From Hortaea werneckii (taxonomy: Eukaryota > Ascomycota > Dothideomycetes > Mycosphaerellales > Teratosphaeriaceae), in the NCBI GenBank assembly GCA_037044905.1, contig JBAOKB010000126.1:496001-560000 (forward strand): a stretch of DNA of 64,000 nt. The letters are read 5' to 3'. The notes beneath the pieces are model-generated. The model saw only the letters and a list, made by a program, of their open reading frames with translations, ran no database searches and had not been told where the DNA came from. Both the position numbers and the translations under genes were made by a program. Positions 12,534 through 24,772 of this stretch are shown here, piece by piece; position 1 is the first letter of the stretch; each line of letters starts with the position of its first letter.

Positions 12534-13113
12534 ATGGCCGACTCGACCTCCTCCAACACTCCGGCGGCCGCTCCGGCAGTCCGCACCAACCGACCCATGA
12601 GCGAGGCTTTGTTGAACGAGAAGGTACGATTACTCTGATGTGGAGGAACGTGGATGCATGGGTGAATTGGTGGAGAAGAAACAAGACATGGAGGCGCTCT
12701 ATCAATGGGCAGCATTTGGTGGCATGTGGCGCAAGGAACCAAGAGCTGACAGTTTGTTACCAATAGTGGGACCACTGCCTCAGCACCCTCCTCATCCGCA
12801 GCACTCTTGGCGCGTCGTTCGGTGTCATCTTCTCAGTACTCCTGTTCAAGCGACGGGCGTGGCCGGTGTGGACGGGCCTGGGTTTCGGTGCCGGTAGGGC
12901 TTGGGAGGAGTGTGACAGCGTGAGTATACCCCAATCAAGCCGATGGTAGCAGCCAGATGCGCAGATGCAGTCAAGAGTGCAAGCTGGGTTGTTCTGCTTT
13001 CTAAACTGCAAGCCGTCGCGACAATGAAGACAATCTGACTGACCTATCCCCAACAGAGCTTCAAGCGCGCCAGCTTCCCTTCCAGAGATGGCCTTCGCGT
13101 CATGAGACCTTAA
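12534..13113 (+). CDS. MIC10: MICOS complex subunit MIC10
   Basis: Three exons (12534-12623, 12767-12919, 13057-13113) encode 99 residues. Exon 2 starts WDHCLSTLLIRSTLG and carries two transmembrane segments joined by the short positive loop FKRRAW. The second has the glycine ladder GLGFGAG that lets MIC10 oligomerise and bend the inner mitochondrial membrane at cristae junctions. It is followed by the conserved RAWEECDS. The frame is intact across both introns (143 and 137 nt, GTACGA...TAG and GTGAGT...CAG). It is divergent from URB2, with about 295 bp between the two start codons, so the promoters probably share this space. Confidence 0.93.
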
Positions 13114-13972
13114 GCAGAATCGCCTGAATACGAGAAGTGAACACCATTGATGAGGATCCTAACACGCGTCGGTGGGGGTGATGTAACTCGGTCGAGGGAT
13201 CAGTCGAGCAAACAGACGAGTATAGACACGATGTACATATACCTGCCATAACAGTATTCCTACCGGACACATTTTAAACATTGCCAGCGTATGCATTCGA
13301 GCCAGGGGGCTTTGACATGAAGATCTAAAGCGCTCAGCGACGTCAGAGTAGAGAGGGTTTGGTCTGTAAACCGCACACCGTCTGGAAAAATGCCTCTCGC
13401 TGGCGCTGAGAGTTCTTGGGTGTGTGCGGTATTTTCTAGATATTTATGTTCGGGCATATGTTTCAGCTGAAGCCAGCGATTAGGAACCTTGGACGACGTC
13501 AAAGGCGCCCATTCTCGAAACAGGTGCTCACCTACACAGACCACAGACATGGGCGTCCTTGCCAGCAAAATGCTGAACACACGGTACTGAAGCGCGCTAG
13601 ATACATCTCTGGTCCGAAGTCGTCGGAGAATGCGGGCTTGATGATGTGAAAAGATCAGGGCTCCATCGACTGTGCCGCTCAGCTCTGAGAGCGATATTGT
13701 CGACGGCAGTGTAGGGCGTTGTAAATGACTTCAAGTTGGCCATGATAAGCGATCGTGGTAGCCATCCTTCTGTAGAATTAGCTGTACGGAACAGTCGTAG
13801 CTTACACGCTGTTGAGGGAATTCATATCGCATGACCACAAAGTATAAAGTACTGGAGCGAAAAACGTTTGACGGCTACCGCAGCAGTATGTGGCGGAGGG
13901 AAGATGCTGGTAAACTGTGCCTCTACACGAGCGGAAGCGATCAATCTTTGCTTAATCGTAAAGAATTGTTAC
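13114..13972. other. convergent intergenic region, no gene seen
   Basis: The region lies between the 3' ends of MIC10 and the GH67 gene. Only short unbiased frames are present and no repeat is obvious. Confidence 0.5.
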
Positions 13973-16575
13973 CTAATCGATCTCACCCGGCTGGAGCACC
14001 GAAATATAGTCAAGAGGCGCCGGCTCATTCCCATCAGGCGTACCGGTGATCTTGAGCATATCACCTCTGTTGAATGTGATATTGCTAAATGTGATCCGTA
14101 TCGCCGAATGGCCATCCACATAAATCGAAGGCGTATGGCCCAAAATCCTCGGTGCAGCCTGATTAGCAATGTACGGCTTCGCATTAGCCGTCCACTCGCC
14201 AAGAGTGTCATTGTTGATCATCAACCTATAATGAGAGGCGCCGCCGTACATGTCGTAGTAGTTGACGGCGATGTCATAGGTGCCCGACTCGAAATCAAGG
14301 GTAGTTGAAGCAGTGCCTGCAGTTGTATTGCTAGTGGTCACTATGGCAGTATAATTCGAAGCGACCTCAAATGGACTGACAGCGTATGTTTTATAGCCGT
14401 CCAAAACCATGTTCTCAGCTTCGATTCGGCTTGGATAATGACCAACTCTGCCTGCATCATCTGGAATGCCGGAGAGATTGTGATAGTAATTGGCGATCGC
14501 ATCCCGCCAAACAATCGAGTGACCGGCTTGATAGACTTGACGGAATAGCTGGTCGGTGTAACGCTCGTCGTCGATTTTTCCTTGTAGGGACTTCCAGGCT
14601 GAAACGAATGTCTGAGCAGTCTGCGCTCCCGCATAGTGCTGATCATAGAAGTCCTGAATCACAGTGGCGCCGGACTTGAGGACGTGAGTATAATTGACGT
14701 GGTGGAACCATAGCAGGTAGTTGTCCGGGGTGGTTGCAATATCCTCATACATTTGAGCAACTTCTTCGGGGTACTGTCCCGCAAATCCGGTGCCATTGCT
14801 TACTGTACGATCCATGCCAATCGAGAACCCATCGGCGCGAGTCCATTGACCCCAGCCATTTCCATCCAAGGTCTGCGGATTAGGCCCATAGTGAGTGTAA
14901 AGAATGTCGTTTAATGTTTGAATACCGAGATTGCCGCTGTAATTCTCATAAGCAGGCCAAGATTCCATTGACATCTGAGTGATTGTATCCGTAACGCTGG
15001 TGTCGAGGCCAAAGGTCAATCGTATCCATTCTTGCAGTACTTGAACCTCACTTTGAGATGGATCCCAAGCAAGGCGCCCAAAAGCGTAAAGATTGGACAT
15101 GGAGAGATGACTGCCAAGCCAAGTGTCATTCATGCCAACATTAGAGACGCCGGCATAGCCACCCAAAGGCCTCTTAAAGCGCTGCCCGGATACAATGTCT
15201 TTCACGTAAGAAGTCTGATGGTCCGCTCTAAGGTCCGTATCAAGAATAAGCTTCCAGAGTGGCGCCCAGTAAAGCAGGTGACACTGCTGTCCCAGATACT
15301 CCTGTGTGATCTGGAGCTCGATGGCGGTGTTGGTGTTTGGTATATTGGCGAACAGCGGTGATGCGGGTTCTCGGACTTGAAAGTCGATTGGCCCGTATTT
15401 GATCTGCACGATCACATTGTCATCAACAGTCCATCCAGGGGCTTGAAGAAGTCTACAGCTGCATTGGCTCGGTCGTTATACCAGTTGGTCTCATTGATGG
15501 TGTTGTCATACACGAATGCACGAAACATCACAATGCCGCCGTGTGGTTTCAGTCTTTCCGCAAAAAGGTTGGCACCCTGGGCAAGGGTGCGGTTGTAGGT
15601 CAGAGGCCCTGGTTGACCCTAAGAAGGATTTGGTCAGTACATATCGACTGCAGAATCTTAAAGACGTACCTCCGAATTTGCTTTGACAAGGTATCCAGCA
15701 AAGTCTGGAATACGTTGATAAATATCTTCAGTAACGTTACCCCACCATGAAATGACAGTGTCGTCCAGTGGGTCAAACGTGGTCAAGTTTGCCCGACCAG
15801 AGACTGCGCTGGATGGCGAGGAGAAATACAACGAAATCCCAACCTGGACGCCATATGGTCGGAAGACGTCTGCAATCCTAGCAAGGCCGTCCAGATTCTC
15901 CGAGCTGAGTAGCGTTGAATTCGCATTAACGTTGTTCACAACGACAGCGTTAATTCTGATCGAGGACAGCAGCCGAGCGTACTCTGCCGCCCTAGTGAGA
16001 TTTCCAACAACACCGCCGTCTGCGAAGAAAATCGAATTGCCAGCGAAACCTCGTTCGATCGAGCCATCCATGTTGTCCCATTCGTTGGTCCATCTGACTA
16101 GGGCACTAGGATTTGAAGCATAGGCCACTTCGGTCATATTGCCTTGGGCGAGCATAGAAAGGTACTCGAATGCGCCGTAGAGCGCGCCGCGTTCATTCTG
16201 TCCCAGGATCTGAACCTTTGGACCTTTCGTGCAAAGCCAGAACCCGTCTTCAAGAAGGGTTGGCGTATTCTCCATATCACCGTATGTTTGCACATAAGCA
16301 TCCAGGGTGCCGACGACAATGGATGAAGCGTCCTGGTGCCATCCATGGTGCATGCCGCAGCGCTTGCCGAGGATGCCATGAATCCCCCTCTCGAGCTCCT
16401 GGCCAGCAGTGTAGACAGGGCTCTGCTTGCTCTCATTCAGTGCTATGACGTGAGAGGGTATAGCATTATGATGATGATATGCTCCTGAAACTGGTGCATA
16501 CCGCAGCCATCCTGCCAATCCGTTCTCTGCAGCAGCAATGCCAGAGCAGGCCAAGAAAATCAAAGATCTAAGCAT
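13973..16575 (-). CDS. aguA: secreted alpha-glucuronidase, glycoside hydrolase family 67
   Basis: Exons 15670-16575 and 13973-15618 flank a 51-nt intron (15619-15669) that interrupts the catalytic motif VKANSE|GQPGP. About 850 residues, the usual fungal GH67 length. It opens with a signal peptide (MLRSLIFLACSGIAAAENGL) and has many N-glycosylation sequons, so it is secreted. The Glu of NSEGQPGP is the expected general acid; GPIDFQVREP and LQITQEYLG hold the expected carboxylate partners. It removes 4-O-methylglucuronic acid from xylo-oligosaccharides, a plant-biomass role. One base is missing near 15427-15432: after FKPLDG the frame shifts and resumes as VDDNVIVQIKYG. The C-terminal 130 residues are beta-rich (TYDIAVNYYDMYGG). 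Confidence 0.92.
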
Positions 16576-17240
16576 TGTAGAAGCTCACCTTGGCAAGTCT
16601 TAACATTCGAAGGAGGTGCATTGTGCTCTTCTTATGTGTCGATCTATACGCACGATGACTGCAGAATATGCGGAGTACAGGCTCCACGACCCCCAATGCT
16701 GCTGGCAAGAGACATCCGCAGCATTTAGGCTGAATGTATTACAGTTCGTGCATGCAGATCGCGGACGCCCTCGATGTTGTAGGACTCGTGGAGAGCGGCA
16801 AGGCGGATCATTCGCTTTGGAGTTACTCCGCAGACCATTCGTGGATAAACCAGTACATGGCAACGTCGTACCTTCTGGCGGGACATCATTCGCCCCACCT
16901 CAAACGCCGTGCGGCACATGTGAAGGTGTGAGAAACCCACCCGCTTGGAGCAATTGTCTTCATTCAGCTATAAACACTATGAAGCTTGTAAAAACACGTC
17001 ATCGGGTATCTCAACAGGCCAGCCACTACTAAAACATACCGAGAAAGTCGCGCCACTGGCTTCTCGATCATCAGTCGTGTCTTCTAGCCTCAAATACCCA
17101 GATCCCATCCCAGCGCCGCCAACGCCACACCTGCGAACCCACCCTTCCCTTATCCGGTAGTCATACAACGCCATAGGCCGCGAGCACTGCTCATTGTTTC
17201 GTAGGGAAAGCCCTTAAAAGCATGCGTATCTGGAGAGCAT
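16576..17240. other. intergenic, no gene seen
   Basis: The interval lies between the start of the GH67 gene and the 3' end of MAF1. It must contain the GH67 promoter, but no operator could be named. Confidence 0.5.
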
Positions 17241-18570
17241 TTATATCTCCATAGCATCTCCAATCTCTTCACTGACACCTCTCACGGGTCTTGCCTGCTC
17301 GGCCCACGTATCATCAAATCCATCATCTTCAGCCTCGTACCCATAATAGCCATCGGCCAAATCGCTCCTGATCTCGTCAAGATCCACGTCTGGTACTTCG
17401 ACCTCGTCGTCATCAGGCTCCTCGATGATCATTTCATCGTCGTCGTCATCCCCATACCCAGTAGTATCGATGTCGTCGTGCAGAATCGCGCGGTTCCCGT
17501 CAAACCAATAACTTGCCCTCTTACCCGCGCCTTCGCCGACTGTCACCTTACTGGCCTTCCTCTCCACTAGAGGCCTGCTGAGTAAAGTTGGCGCATGAAC
17601 AGGACTGTGACTGATGACGCTCAGACCCCTGAGATAGAGGTAACAGACCCGCTTGCGCTGTTTGTTGAAAAAGAAGTAATGCATACTCCAGATCGAGCCC
17701 TCATCTCCATCAAAGGGGTCTTCGTCGGGAACGTATGCGTATTTGTCACACTGGCGCAGTCCCATTTCCTTGTCGATCAGACTCCACATGCGTGGGCTCC
17801 AGACCTCGTTGCCGAAGCTATTAGCCACTGGCATGCTGTTGCTGAGCGTCGGGGGAGCCAGGTACAGTGTGGTCGGCCTGGGCCGTAAGTTCTGAAGTGT
17901 CGAGTCCACATTATGCATGATACGCCTAAGACTAGGCTCACGACGAAAATCCGTCGGTCTCAGGGTATGCGAGAAATCGTAGTCGGGGTGAGACGCGTTC
18001 AGCGTGGCGATCAAGTACGCAAACGTCCTACGCGCCGTGATCTGACTCAGGGGCCCAAAAGGCGAGGCACGGGAAAGGTCAATCTCTGGCGGGTCCATCG
18101 TGAGGCTGCGTTTTTTTCGCTTCCCGCCGTGCTCGGTGGAACGCCCATCGTCACTCTCTAAAACCTGACAAGGTGGGCTGAGGGATGCGGAGAGCCGAAC
18201 GAGCGATTCATACTGTGATTCCAAGCTGTTTTCGATGTCCTTGTACAGCTTCTTGTCCTTTCCCGCGGCTTTCGTAGTGTACAGGTCGCAGCCGCCAATG
18301 ATGTGGCAGTCGGGCGTCGAGAAGTTCAACGCATTGGTCGCAACGTCGAAGTCGGGCAACGGAAGATACTGTGCACACGTTAGCTCGTCGCTCGCCGCTA
18401 TGTAAGAGGATGTAGGTATTATGGCCGCGCGCAAGAACTCCACCAAGAGGCTCTCGCTACGAGCTTCTGCAACCTCGGCCAGCTCTCGATCTATCTCTCG
18501 AAACCAGGCTCATACGTTCTTCTCCGCGCTCAATCACAGCATCCACGTTCAAGGCATGACTTACCTTCAT
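17241..18570 (-). CDS. MAF1: repressor of RNA polymerase III transcription MAF1
   Basis: The first exon is only ATGAAG (18565-18570), followed by GTAAGT, a 196-nt intron with a GCTAAC branch site and CACAG, then exon 17241-18368: 377 residues beginning MK|YLPLPDFDVATNALNF. The three MAF1 blocks are clear: the N-terminal block through FSTPDCHIIGGCDLYTTKAAG; DFSHTLRPTDFRREPSL; and the C-terminal block EVWSPRMWSLIDKEMGL to IWSMHYFFFNKQRKR. A KRKKRS nuclear localisation signal sits in the linker, and the tail is strongly acidic. MAF1 shuttles to the nucleus when TORC1/PKA signalling falls and binds Pol III. The frame is intact. Confidence 0.95.
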
Positions 18571-20101
18571 CTCTGCAGCGTGCACTTCCTGAGCGACTTT
18601 GTTTCAAAGCTGCTTCACGACCACCGGATTCTCCTTACTCAATTGTTTACTGGTGTCTTTCTTTCGATATTTACAGACCCGCAATCATGCGTCTCGCTGT
18701 GTTGTTGCGCTGCCTTTGCGACAGTGTTTGCGCTGCAATGCGGTCGGCTTCGTCGCGATGTGGTCGTCGTTCGTCGACCTTGATTCACCTCCCTCGTTTG
18801 CGCCGGAAGCTGGAATGTCGCGTAGACTGTCAACTAGACGCGAAGAGCGCGCCTAGCAGGCTAGAATATGATCGTGGTTGCCATATAGTGGATTCGATGT
18901 GATGGGAGAGTATGTTGTGATGACGAAGCCAGCGTGGTGAGTGGAAGGCGTCGGCAGCGACCTGAGGTCACAGGTCCGCAGGTAGCCAGCGGGCCCCGGG
19001 GAACTCTGTCCGTTGGATGGCTGCACGTGATCTGATCCGATAAGCGGGCAGGTTCTCGGCATGGCCATTGCGGAGACGCTGGCTCGGCGGCCCAGTTGCG
19101 AACGCGGATCGGCGGCTGACCAATCGGGCAAGGAGACGCCGCCTCGTGTCGGAAGGGGGGAATGACGAGCTTCGGCCAGCGCTCTGGGGCTGCGAAACCA
19201 CGCGGTCGTGGTGAGGCTTTCGTTGGGAGGTCGAAGGCCGGTTGTGATCCACTGATGGTCACATAAATGTTGGCAAGTGATTGCGGCGGCGATGATCAAC
19301 GCAGCGGGTGTAGTTGCTGACAGACCATCTGGCATATGCCGTGTGGCCGTTTGTGTGTTCGGTGGAATGTTGTGCCAGTGATATGCGGCGGGTGGCGAAA
19401 TATGTGAAAGATCTCTGAGCTGTCAATTTGGTATTCCATCCCATGTCCAGAACTGCGACGCGACCGTGAGCTAGCACTGCAAACCAAGTTCGGAATGACA
19501 AAGACATTGCTTCCCCCTGTAGTATGCCCTGTCAGCAGTTAATAATGGACACACTTGTAACCCACCGACGGCCAGAAGGTGCCTCGGAATGATGTTACAA
19601 GTGAGTGCTGTGGTTAAGAGATGTCCTCAAGAACGGTAGATGTGGTCATTGATAGATTTCTGAACTGTGTTGGGGAGGCTATTGCCATCCCGTCCTGGCT
19701 CTATTGCACAGGACGTACAGTAAGGTACATGCAGTCATTGGCTTCAAAAACAACAGCCATCAGACCAATCAAGTAGTACGAACAAAGGCCTTGTCCTGGG
19801 AATCTTCTGCTAACGCCCTTATGCGCCAAACCAAGCCATCCGTGCCTCGTAGCACTTAGCGATGGCAGCATACCCTTCGTCTTGCAGGACTACTAAGCAG
19901 CCGTATCATTTCAAGTGTGACGAGTCCTCATTTAGGACCTCACATAAGCCCAGCGTTGTGCAGTCCCTTCTCGATTGCCGTGGTCATTTCGGTCGAGGTC
20001 TAGGACGCCCGACCCTGGTTAGCGGAGCGCTCTGGTGGGAGAGTGGAGGACAGAAGCGAATTTGGCAGGTGAACGCGTGCAGCGCAGAGTAGTCAGGCCG
20101 T
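18571..20101. other. intergenic, no gene seen
   Basis: The region holds the MAF1 promoter side and the 3' side of the AP-1 sigma gene. A 160-codon minus-strand frame at 18853-19335 overlaps equally long frames in the other phases and looks like chance. Confidence 0.45.
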
Positions 20102-20987
20102 TCAGCCAATTCGTGTAATCGCTTCATCTTCGACCTGAAATAACACGGCGAGTCAGAAAACGACTGTATGACATGTAACGTAGCTCGCAAACCTTGTTTA
20201 TATACCACCTAGGAAAACGTATCTAGCAGGCTGTGTGCTAGACGTGACTTCCGGTGTAAGACGCGCCTTCACTTACCTCCATCTCCTCGAGCCCATCCTG
20301 GGCGCCAATCACTCTGAGAACATTCTTCTTACTACTTTCCTGTAGCTCGCCTGCTAGTAGCAGCTCATCGAGGATGAAGTAGGCTTTCTGGAAGTTGAAG
20401 ATGATGTCCAGCTCGCAGACGTTGCCATAGTATTTGTCCATCTGCTCGACGTAACGATGCACGATCTCGAGGGTGAGCAGCTCGTTGTCGGTTGGGTCGG
20501 TAGCGGCAATGAAGAAGAGCGAGGCGTAACGGCGGTAGACTATTTTCGTGTCTGCAAAAGATTTTGTGGATGAGTGACAAGCGCAGTGAGTGAACGGAAG
20601 GCGAGAAGGATGGTGAGTGAACATAAGAGTGAACTGCTGAGCTAGTCGGCCTGGTGGTGAACCGTACCTTTGTACTCGATGAAGTTGCACATGCGGGTGC
20701 GGCGAGCCAGGACAAGCTGGGAGACATCCTTGATGATCTTGGCTTTGTCCTTGGGTGAGAGGGTAGTGAACCATTTCGCCAGCCGCTACACATGGAACGT
20801 CCGTATTAGCCTGCCCGTACTGAATGTAGCACCACCAGGAGGCGTGCAGCAAGGCGGACTGCAGTAAGACCTACCACTTTACCCTGCCGGCTGAGCAGGA
20901 TCATGTATCTGGGCCGGGTCAGCCATCATCATCGACGACGTGCGGGTCAGCATCTCCTCGGATGATTTGAGCACACCTGATGGCCAT
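20102..20987 (-). CDS. APS1: AP-1 clathrin adaptor complex, sigma subunit
   Basis: Five exons (20977-20987, 20875-20908, 20668-20785, 20277-20551, 20102-20134) encode 156 residues, the family length. The start is MAIRYMILLSRQGKVRLAKW. The longin-like core is nearly invariant: FTTLSPKDKAKIIKDV, LARRTRMCNFIEYKDTKIVY, YVEQMDKYYGNVCELD and AYFILDELLLAGE. DTKIVYRRYASLFFI favours AP-1 over AP-2 sigma. The last exon adds VEDEAITRIG and the stop. The complex sorts cargo between trans-Golgi and endosomes. All four introns have GT-AG ends and the frame is intact. Confidence 0.93.
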
Positions 20988-21519
20988 GGTGGGAAGACGA
21001 GCCCGAGACAGGAAGAGTTTTGCGGCCGGAAACCGGTGGTGCTGGTGTGGGCAACTAGCCAGGCTCAGGCAGCAAAGGGTGCAGTAGAAGCGAAGAGGGG
21101 CCGGGGCCGCTGTCCAGGTTGCTTTGAAAGCATTGCAGGGATTCACAATTGGGGGCAGTGGGGTGGGGGATTTTGATTACCCAGTTAATGAAATGGAGCA
21201 TCATTGATTAAGCCGCTCATTGATGACCTGTCCATATTGTAGCATCAAATTCATCTCGGGCTCATCTTGACGTGCTCTGGAATATCTCATGTGCCGATGT
21301 GACATCCATGTCCCCACGCCTCTGCGGGTTCATTCTTGTCGGCTGAAGGGCGCAAGCACTGTGGTCTATGATTCTGTACATAATAACACATGATACTAAT
21401 CGCCCTCCTCTCCTCTCCGCCAGCTGCTCTTCCGCTCACCAAGGCAGTCCATTCCAACCTGCCCACCAGCGCTACTCTGCAACCAGCGCCTTGAAGACGG
21501 CGATTTGTAATCCGCCATC

Positions 21520-22499
21520 ATGAAGCTCATCCTCTCGACCTCCAACGTCCTGAGCGCCGGCTCGTCCGTATACCGCTCTACGAAGAATAAGAGCAATGCA
21601 GAGCTCATCTCCACTTTGAGATCAAATTTCCAATCCCACTATATCCTCCCCACGAACGGCCACACCAACGGTGAACCCCAGCACCCACCGAAGCCGAGCT
21701 ACAAAACATGGACACAGGCGGACCAACGAAGACGCTTTAGAAGTACCCGCGCTCGACATTGAAGATAATGGCTTGCAAGAGGAGCGAGAGCAGTACGACA
21801 TCACGCTCAAATTGTTTATCTGCCCGGTGCATCCATCAAGCACCGCGAGCAACACACCAGAGAAGCAGTAGACTTGGTGCTGAAAGAATTGCGCATTCCC
21901 AGCGTGGACCTTCTCATCGTATCATTCCCGGGAATCTACTTTGACGAGCAAGAAGACTGTCCGGACAAGCTTAGTACGCGCGGGCCAGTGGAGGCCGAGC
22001 CCGAACCCATAGATACACAGATCACGACATGGAAAGTGTTGGAAAACCTGCACAAGAAAGGCACCGTCAAGAAGCTTGGCATTGCCGAGTTTGGAAAGGA
22101 CAGGCTTGAAATGCTCCTGGAGAAGACCGCAGTAAGACCAAGCGTGGACCAGATCAACTTGCGCGATTGCTGCAGCGTCCCGAAGGACCTTATGAGTCTG
22201 GCCAAATCGCAGGGCGTGGAGCTTTTGGTGCACAATGACTGCTCAAACATATTGCCACGCGGCACTGTACGCGAGCTTCTCGGGTCCGGCCCGGAAGGTG
22301 CTGGCGTTCTTGCTGAGCCAACCAAGGCAGGAGATAAGCGGAAAAGCTTACACGATGAAGAGGGCAAGAATGGGGATTCTGCCGATGGCCTACGGGCGAG
22401 GTGCAACCCCAGTGGGTTGTCAAGTACACTGCTGTGGTGAAGAACCGAGGTGTAGTGGAGAATAAGGGTTATTTTGCTGGCGCGGTGCTTGAGGGTTGA
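21520..22499 (+). CDS. GCLM: glutamate-cysteine ligase regulatory (modifier) subunit
   Basis: Aldo-keto-reductase-like fold lacking an obvious catalytic set. It begins MKLILSTSNVLSAGSSVYR and runs through LPGASIKHREQHTREAVDLV, IPSVDLLIVSFPGI, WKVLENLHKKGTVKKLGIAEF, RPSVDQINLRDCC and a C-terminus reading QWVVKYTAVVKNRG. The subunit binds the catalytic ligase and eases glutathione feedback inhibition in the cytosol. About 326 residues. Three single-base breaks lie in 1 kb: an extra base near 21715-21722, a missing T in TTT at 21815-21817 and a missing G in GGG at 22393-22395. Each one-base correction restores family sequence. No intron was seen. Confidence 0.85.
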
Positions 22500-23453
22500 A
22501 CGATCCTCTATCAGTCAGAGCAGCGTTTTGTGGAGGAACTCTAGACCGACTGTTGGAATCGCCACCGAGGGGTTGCTATAATCGCCGACTGGAGTCACAG
22601 CGACCATAAGCCATGACCTTCTAGGTCCTAGCTGTACACTGCAGCTGATTTATGCAGTACGCGGCTGACACCTTTTCTCATTGGTTAGCTGTCTGGCGCC
22701 TGCCTTGACGGAATCCTGATCTCTGACTCCCCTCACGCCGTCAGTCAACTTGTGCGCGTGTATTGTAAGCATGGTGCACAGTAATCTTCAGTCTACAGCA
22801 ATGCACAGAGGGGGTAAGACGACACTTTGGTATTGTGCTTGCAGATGCACCCGATTATCGGAGAAGCCTGGCGAAGACGGTAAAAGCTGCACTTGGTTTC
22901 CGCATTTCAAAACCAGGATACGGTGGCCAGCGAAGACTTGGATGAAATGGTCCTCGGATTGGCTGTGTGTTTCGGATCTCGCTTTGATCTCGAGCAGAGA
23001 ACTGTCTCTCAATGCCTCTAGGAGCAAGTCTATATCGGTGTGGATGGGCTGTCAAATTGAGTTGGAAAGATTAGAAGTTTTGGGAGAAATTTAGTGGCAG
23101 GTTCATCCGTCAAAGCCAACATTTCCAACATGAACCCGGCAAGAAGAGCATGATGCCGTGTACGAAACAGACAAAAGCTTCTTGCTGGGTTCTCTGAACA
23201 ATACAGTGGAGTAGAGTCAGAGGCGAGTGCCCTCAGGTTTAGAATGGCACATTTCTTGGCTACATTTACAAAAGGGAGAAGGTGGTGGAGCTACTGACTA
23301 CAATTGAGTAACACGGCATCGTGGGTGCTTGTTCCAGGATGCTATCTACCAGCTAGCTAAGGTCTTCAGGCGCTCATCGCCATTTCTTGTGCTGAGATCG
23401 CATCCGACTTCCACGCGCCTCCCAAGTCGATTGTCAGCAACCAACCTGCATCG
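22500..23453. other. intergenic, no gene seen
   Basis: This stretch downstream of GCLM has short frames only and no repeat or RNA structure I can support. Confidence 0.45.
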
Positions 23454-23729
23454 TCAGTCGTAAGGATACCAAGCGCTCCCTCGCGAGTTGCCGTTCTCTC
23501 CAAAGGCTCTGCGTGGTTCTCTCGCCCATTCGCAACGCGGATCGCCGCAGGGCTCATGTACTTGCTCTACGTGCCGCTGCTCCGCTGTAGGAGGACATTC
23601 TGTGACGTTCTCAAGACCGTTTTTGATCAGCTCCTGCTTTCGGCCGCACAGAGCGAACAAAATCGGCCTCGAAGGATTTGGATCGCGACAGCCGCAATTG
23701 AAACGCATTGGCCGATGATAACGACACAT
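23454..23729 (-). CDS. small Cys/Arg-rich hypothetical protein
   Basis: A 91-residue frame starting MCRYHRPMRFNCGCRDPNP with spaced cysteines (CGC, ALCG, ECPP, EPCGDPRCEW) and a charged C-terminus. The opening Cys-Tyr-His and CGC pattern resembles small uncharacterised proteins common in Dothideomycetes that may bind metal, but I do not recognise a named family. There is no signal peptide. Competing frames overlap on both strands (for example 23366-23557 minus), so the call rests on the Cys pattern alone. No neighbours suggest a role. Confidence 0.35.
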   Translation of the reverse strand: MCRYHRPMRFNCGCRDPNPSRPILFALCGRKQELIKNGLENVTECPPTAEQRHVEQVHEPCGDPRCEWAREPRRAFGENGNSRGSAWYPYD

Positions 23730-24772
23730 TGTGATTGTGTCGTCAGTTTGTGGAGCTCTATACCCAACTCTTGTCTTGAAATGGATTGGAATTGGATCGA
23801 CTGCGTGTTGGACACTTTCGCAGTCCTGAAATGGTCAGGGAGCAGGAGTAGGACATCGAACTCCTCAGCGTCTATTGGCAGCTCTCTATCAATGTACATC
23901 GCCGTCACTGAGAAGCCTACAGCTGCAGGTAATACATGAGCGACGTCGTAGCGTACATAATGTGGCTACAGTGCAAAAGTTGCCTTCCGAGGTAGTTGAA
24001 GCGGTATGTACATCCTCCACTGAACATCTCCATATTCGCCAATATCAGACGCACCATTTACACTCAGACCTCCGAATAGTTGACACCTGCCGCCACGTGC
24101 TTTCAGGCGCAATAATTAAAAAATGCTCTCTGGATTACTGTATGGTTATCGGTCTTGAAAATATTGTCAGCACACATGGCTATCACAGTGACCGCCAGCA
24201 GAGCCCACGGCGGATGCATACCTTCTGCATGCCAGCCGTTTCCCACATTCAATTATTCGCTGAAGAGCGGGCATGGCAAGGACCTGCTATACCGACATCA
24301 CGACCGATGCAATCCTTACAGGCTTGCTGTTCCTACAGCAGCATTGCATCGGTGAAGAAACGATCCCATAGCCGTAACCCTTGACAACCCTTGTCGAAAT
24401 ACGGGCAGCTTCTCACTGCGCCATGCACAAAACCCACGGCACTCCCGAGGTAGCATATTCCCGACCGGGAAATGCAGTGAGCACATACTGCTTGCGGAAC
24501 AGAATACCTCCCAAATTACTTGGCTCTTGTCTATTGGACTGTGAACATGAGTTTCGGGTATTGGTATTTCCTAATCCAGCATCTCAACATCAAGCCAGCC
24601 AATGCTGACGCACACATCTTGCGGCAATCGCTAAGGCCAAGTTGAAGTCATGCCAAACACATATCGTGGGTTAATTGTGGATGTTCAAGGTTAATTTACG
24701 AAATGGTAACAATCATCAACCATGAATAACAGTAGCAATCGTCGATGATGTCTATTAAATACTTCGAACGGA
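23730..24772. other. intergenic, no gene seen
   Basis: Only short overlapping frames are present, with no recognised protein or repeat. The interval is on the 3' side of the FAD monooxygenase. Confidence 0.45.

Noticed and set aside
18853..19335. 160-codon minus-strand open frame
   Set aside because: Comparable frames exist in the other two phases, the composition is unbiased, and no domain or splice structure is visible.
21520..22499. GCLM as a true pseudogene
   Set aside because: All three breaks are single-base changes that disappear when one base is changed, and the rest of the protein is well conserved. Sequence error explains it more simply, though it is not excluded.
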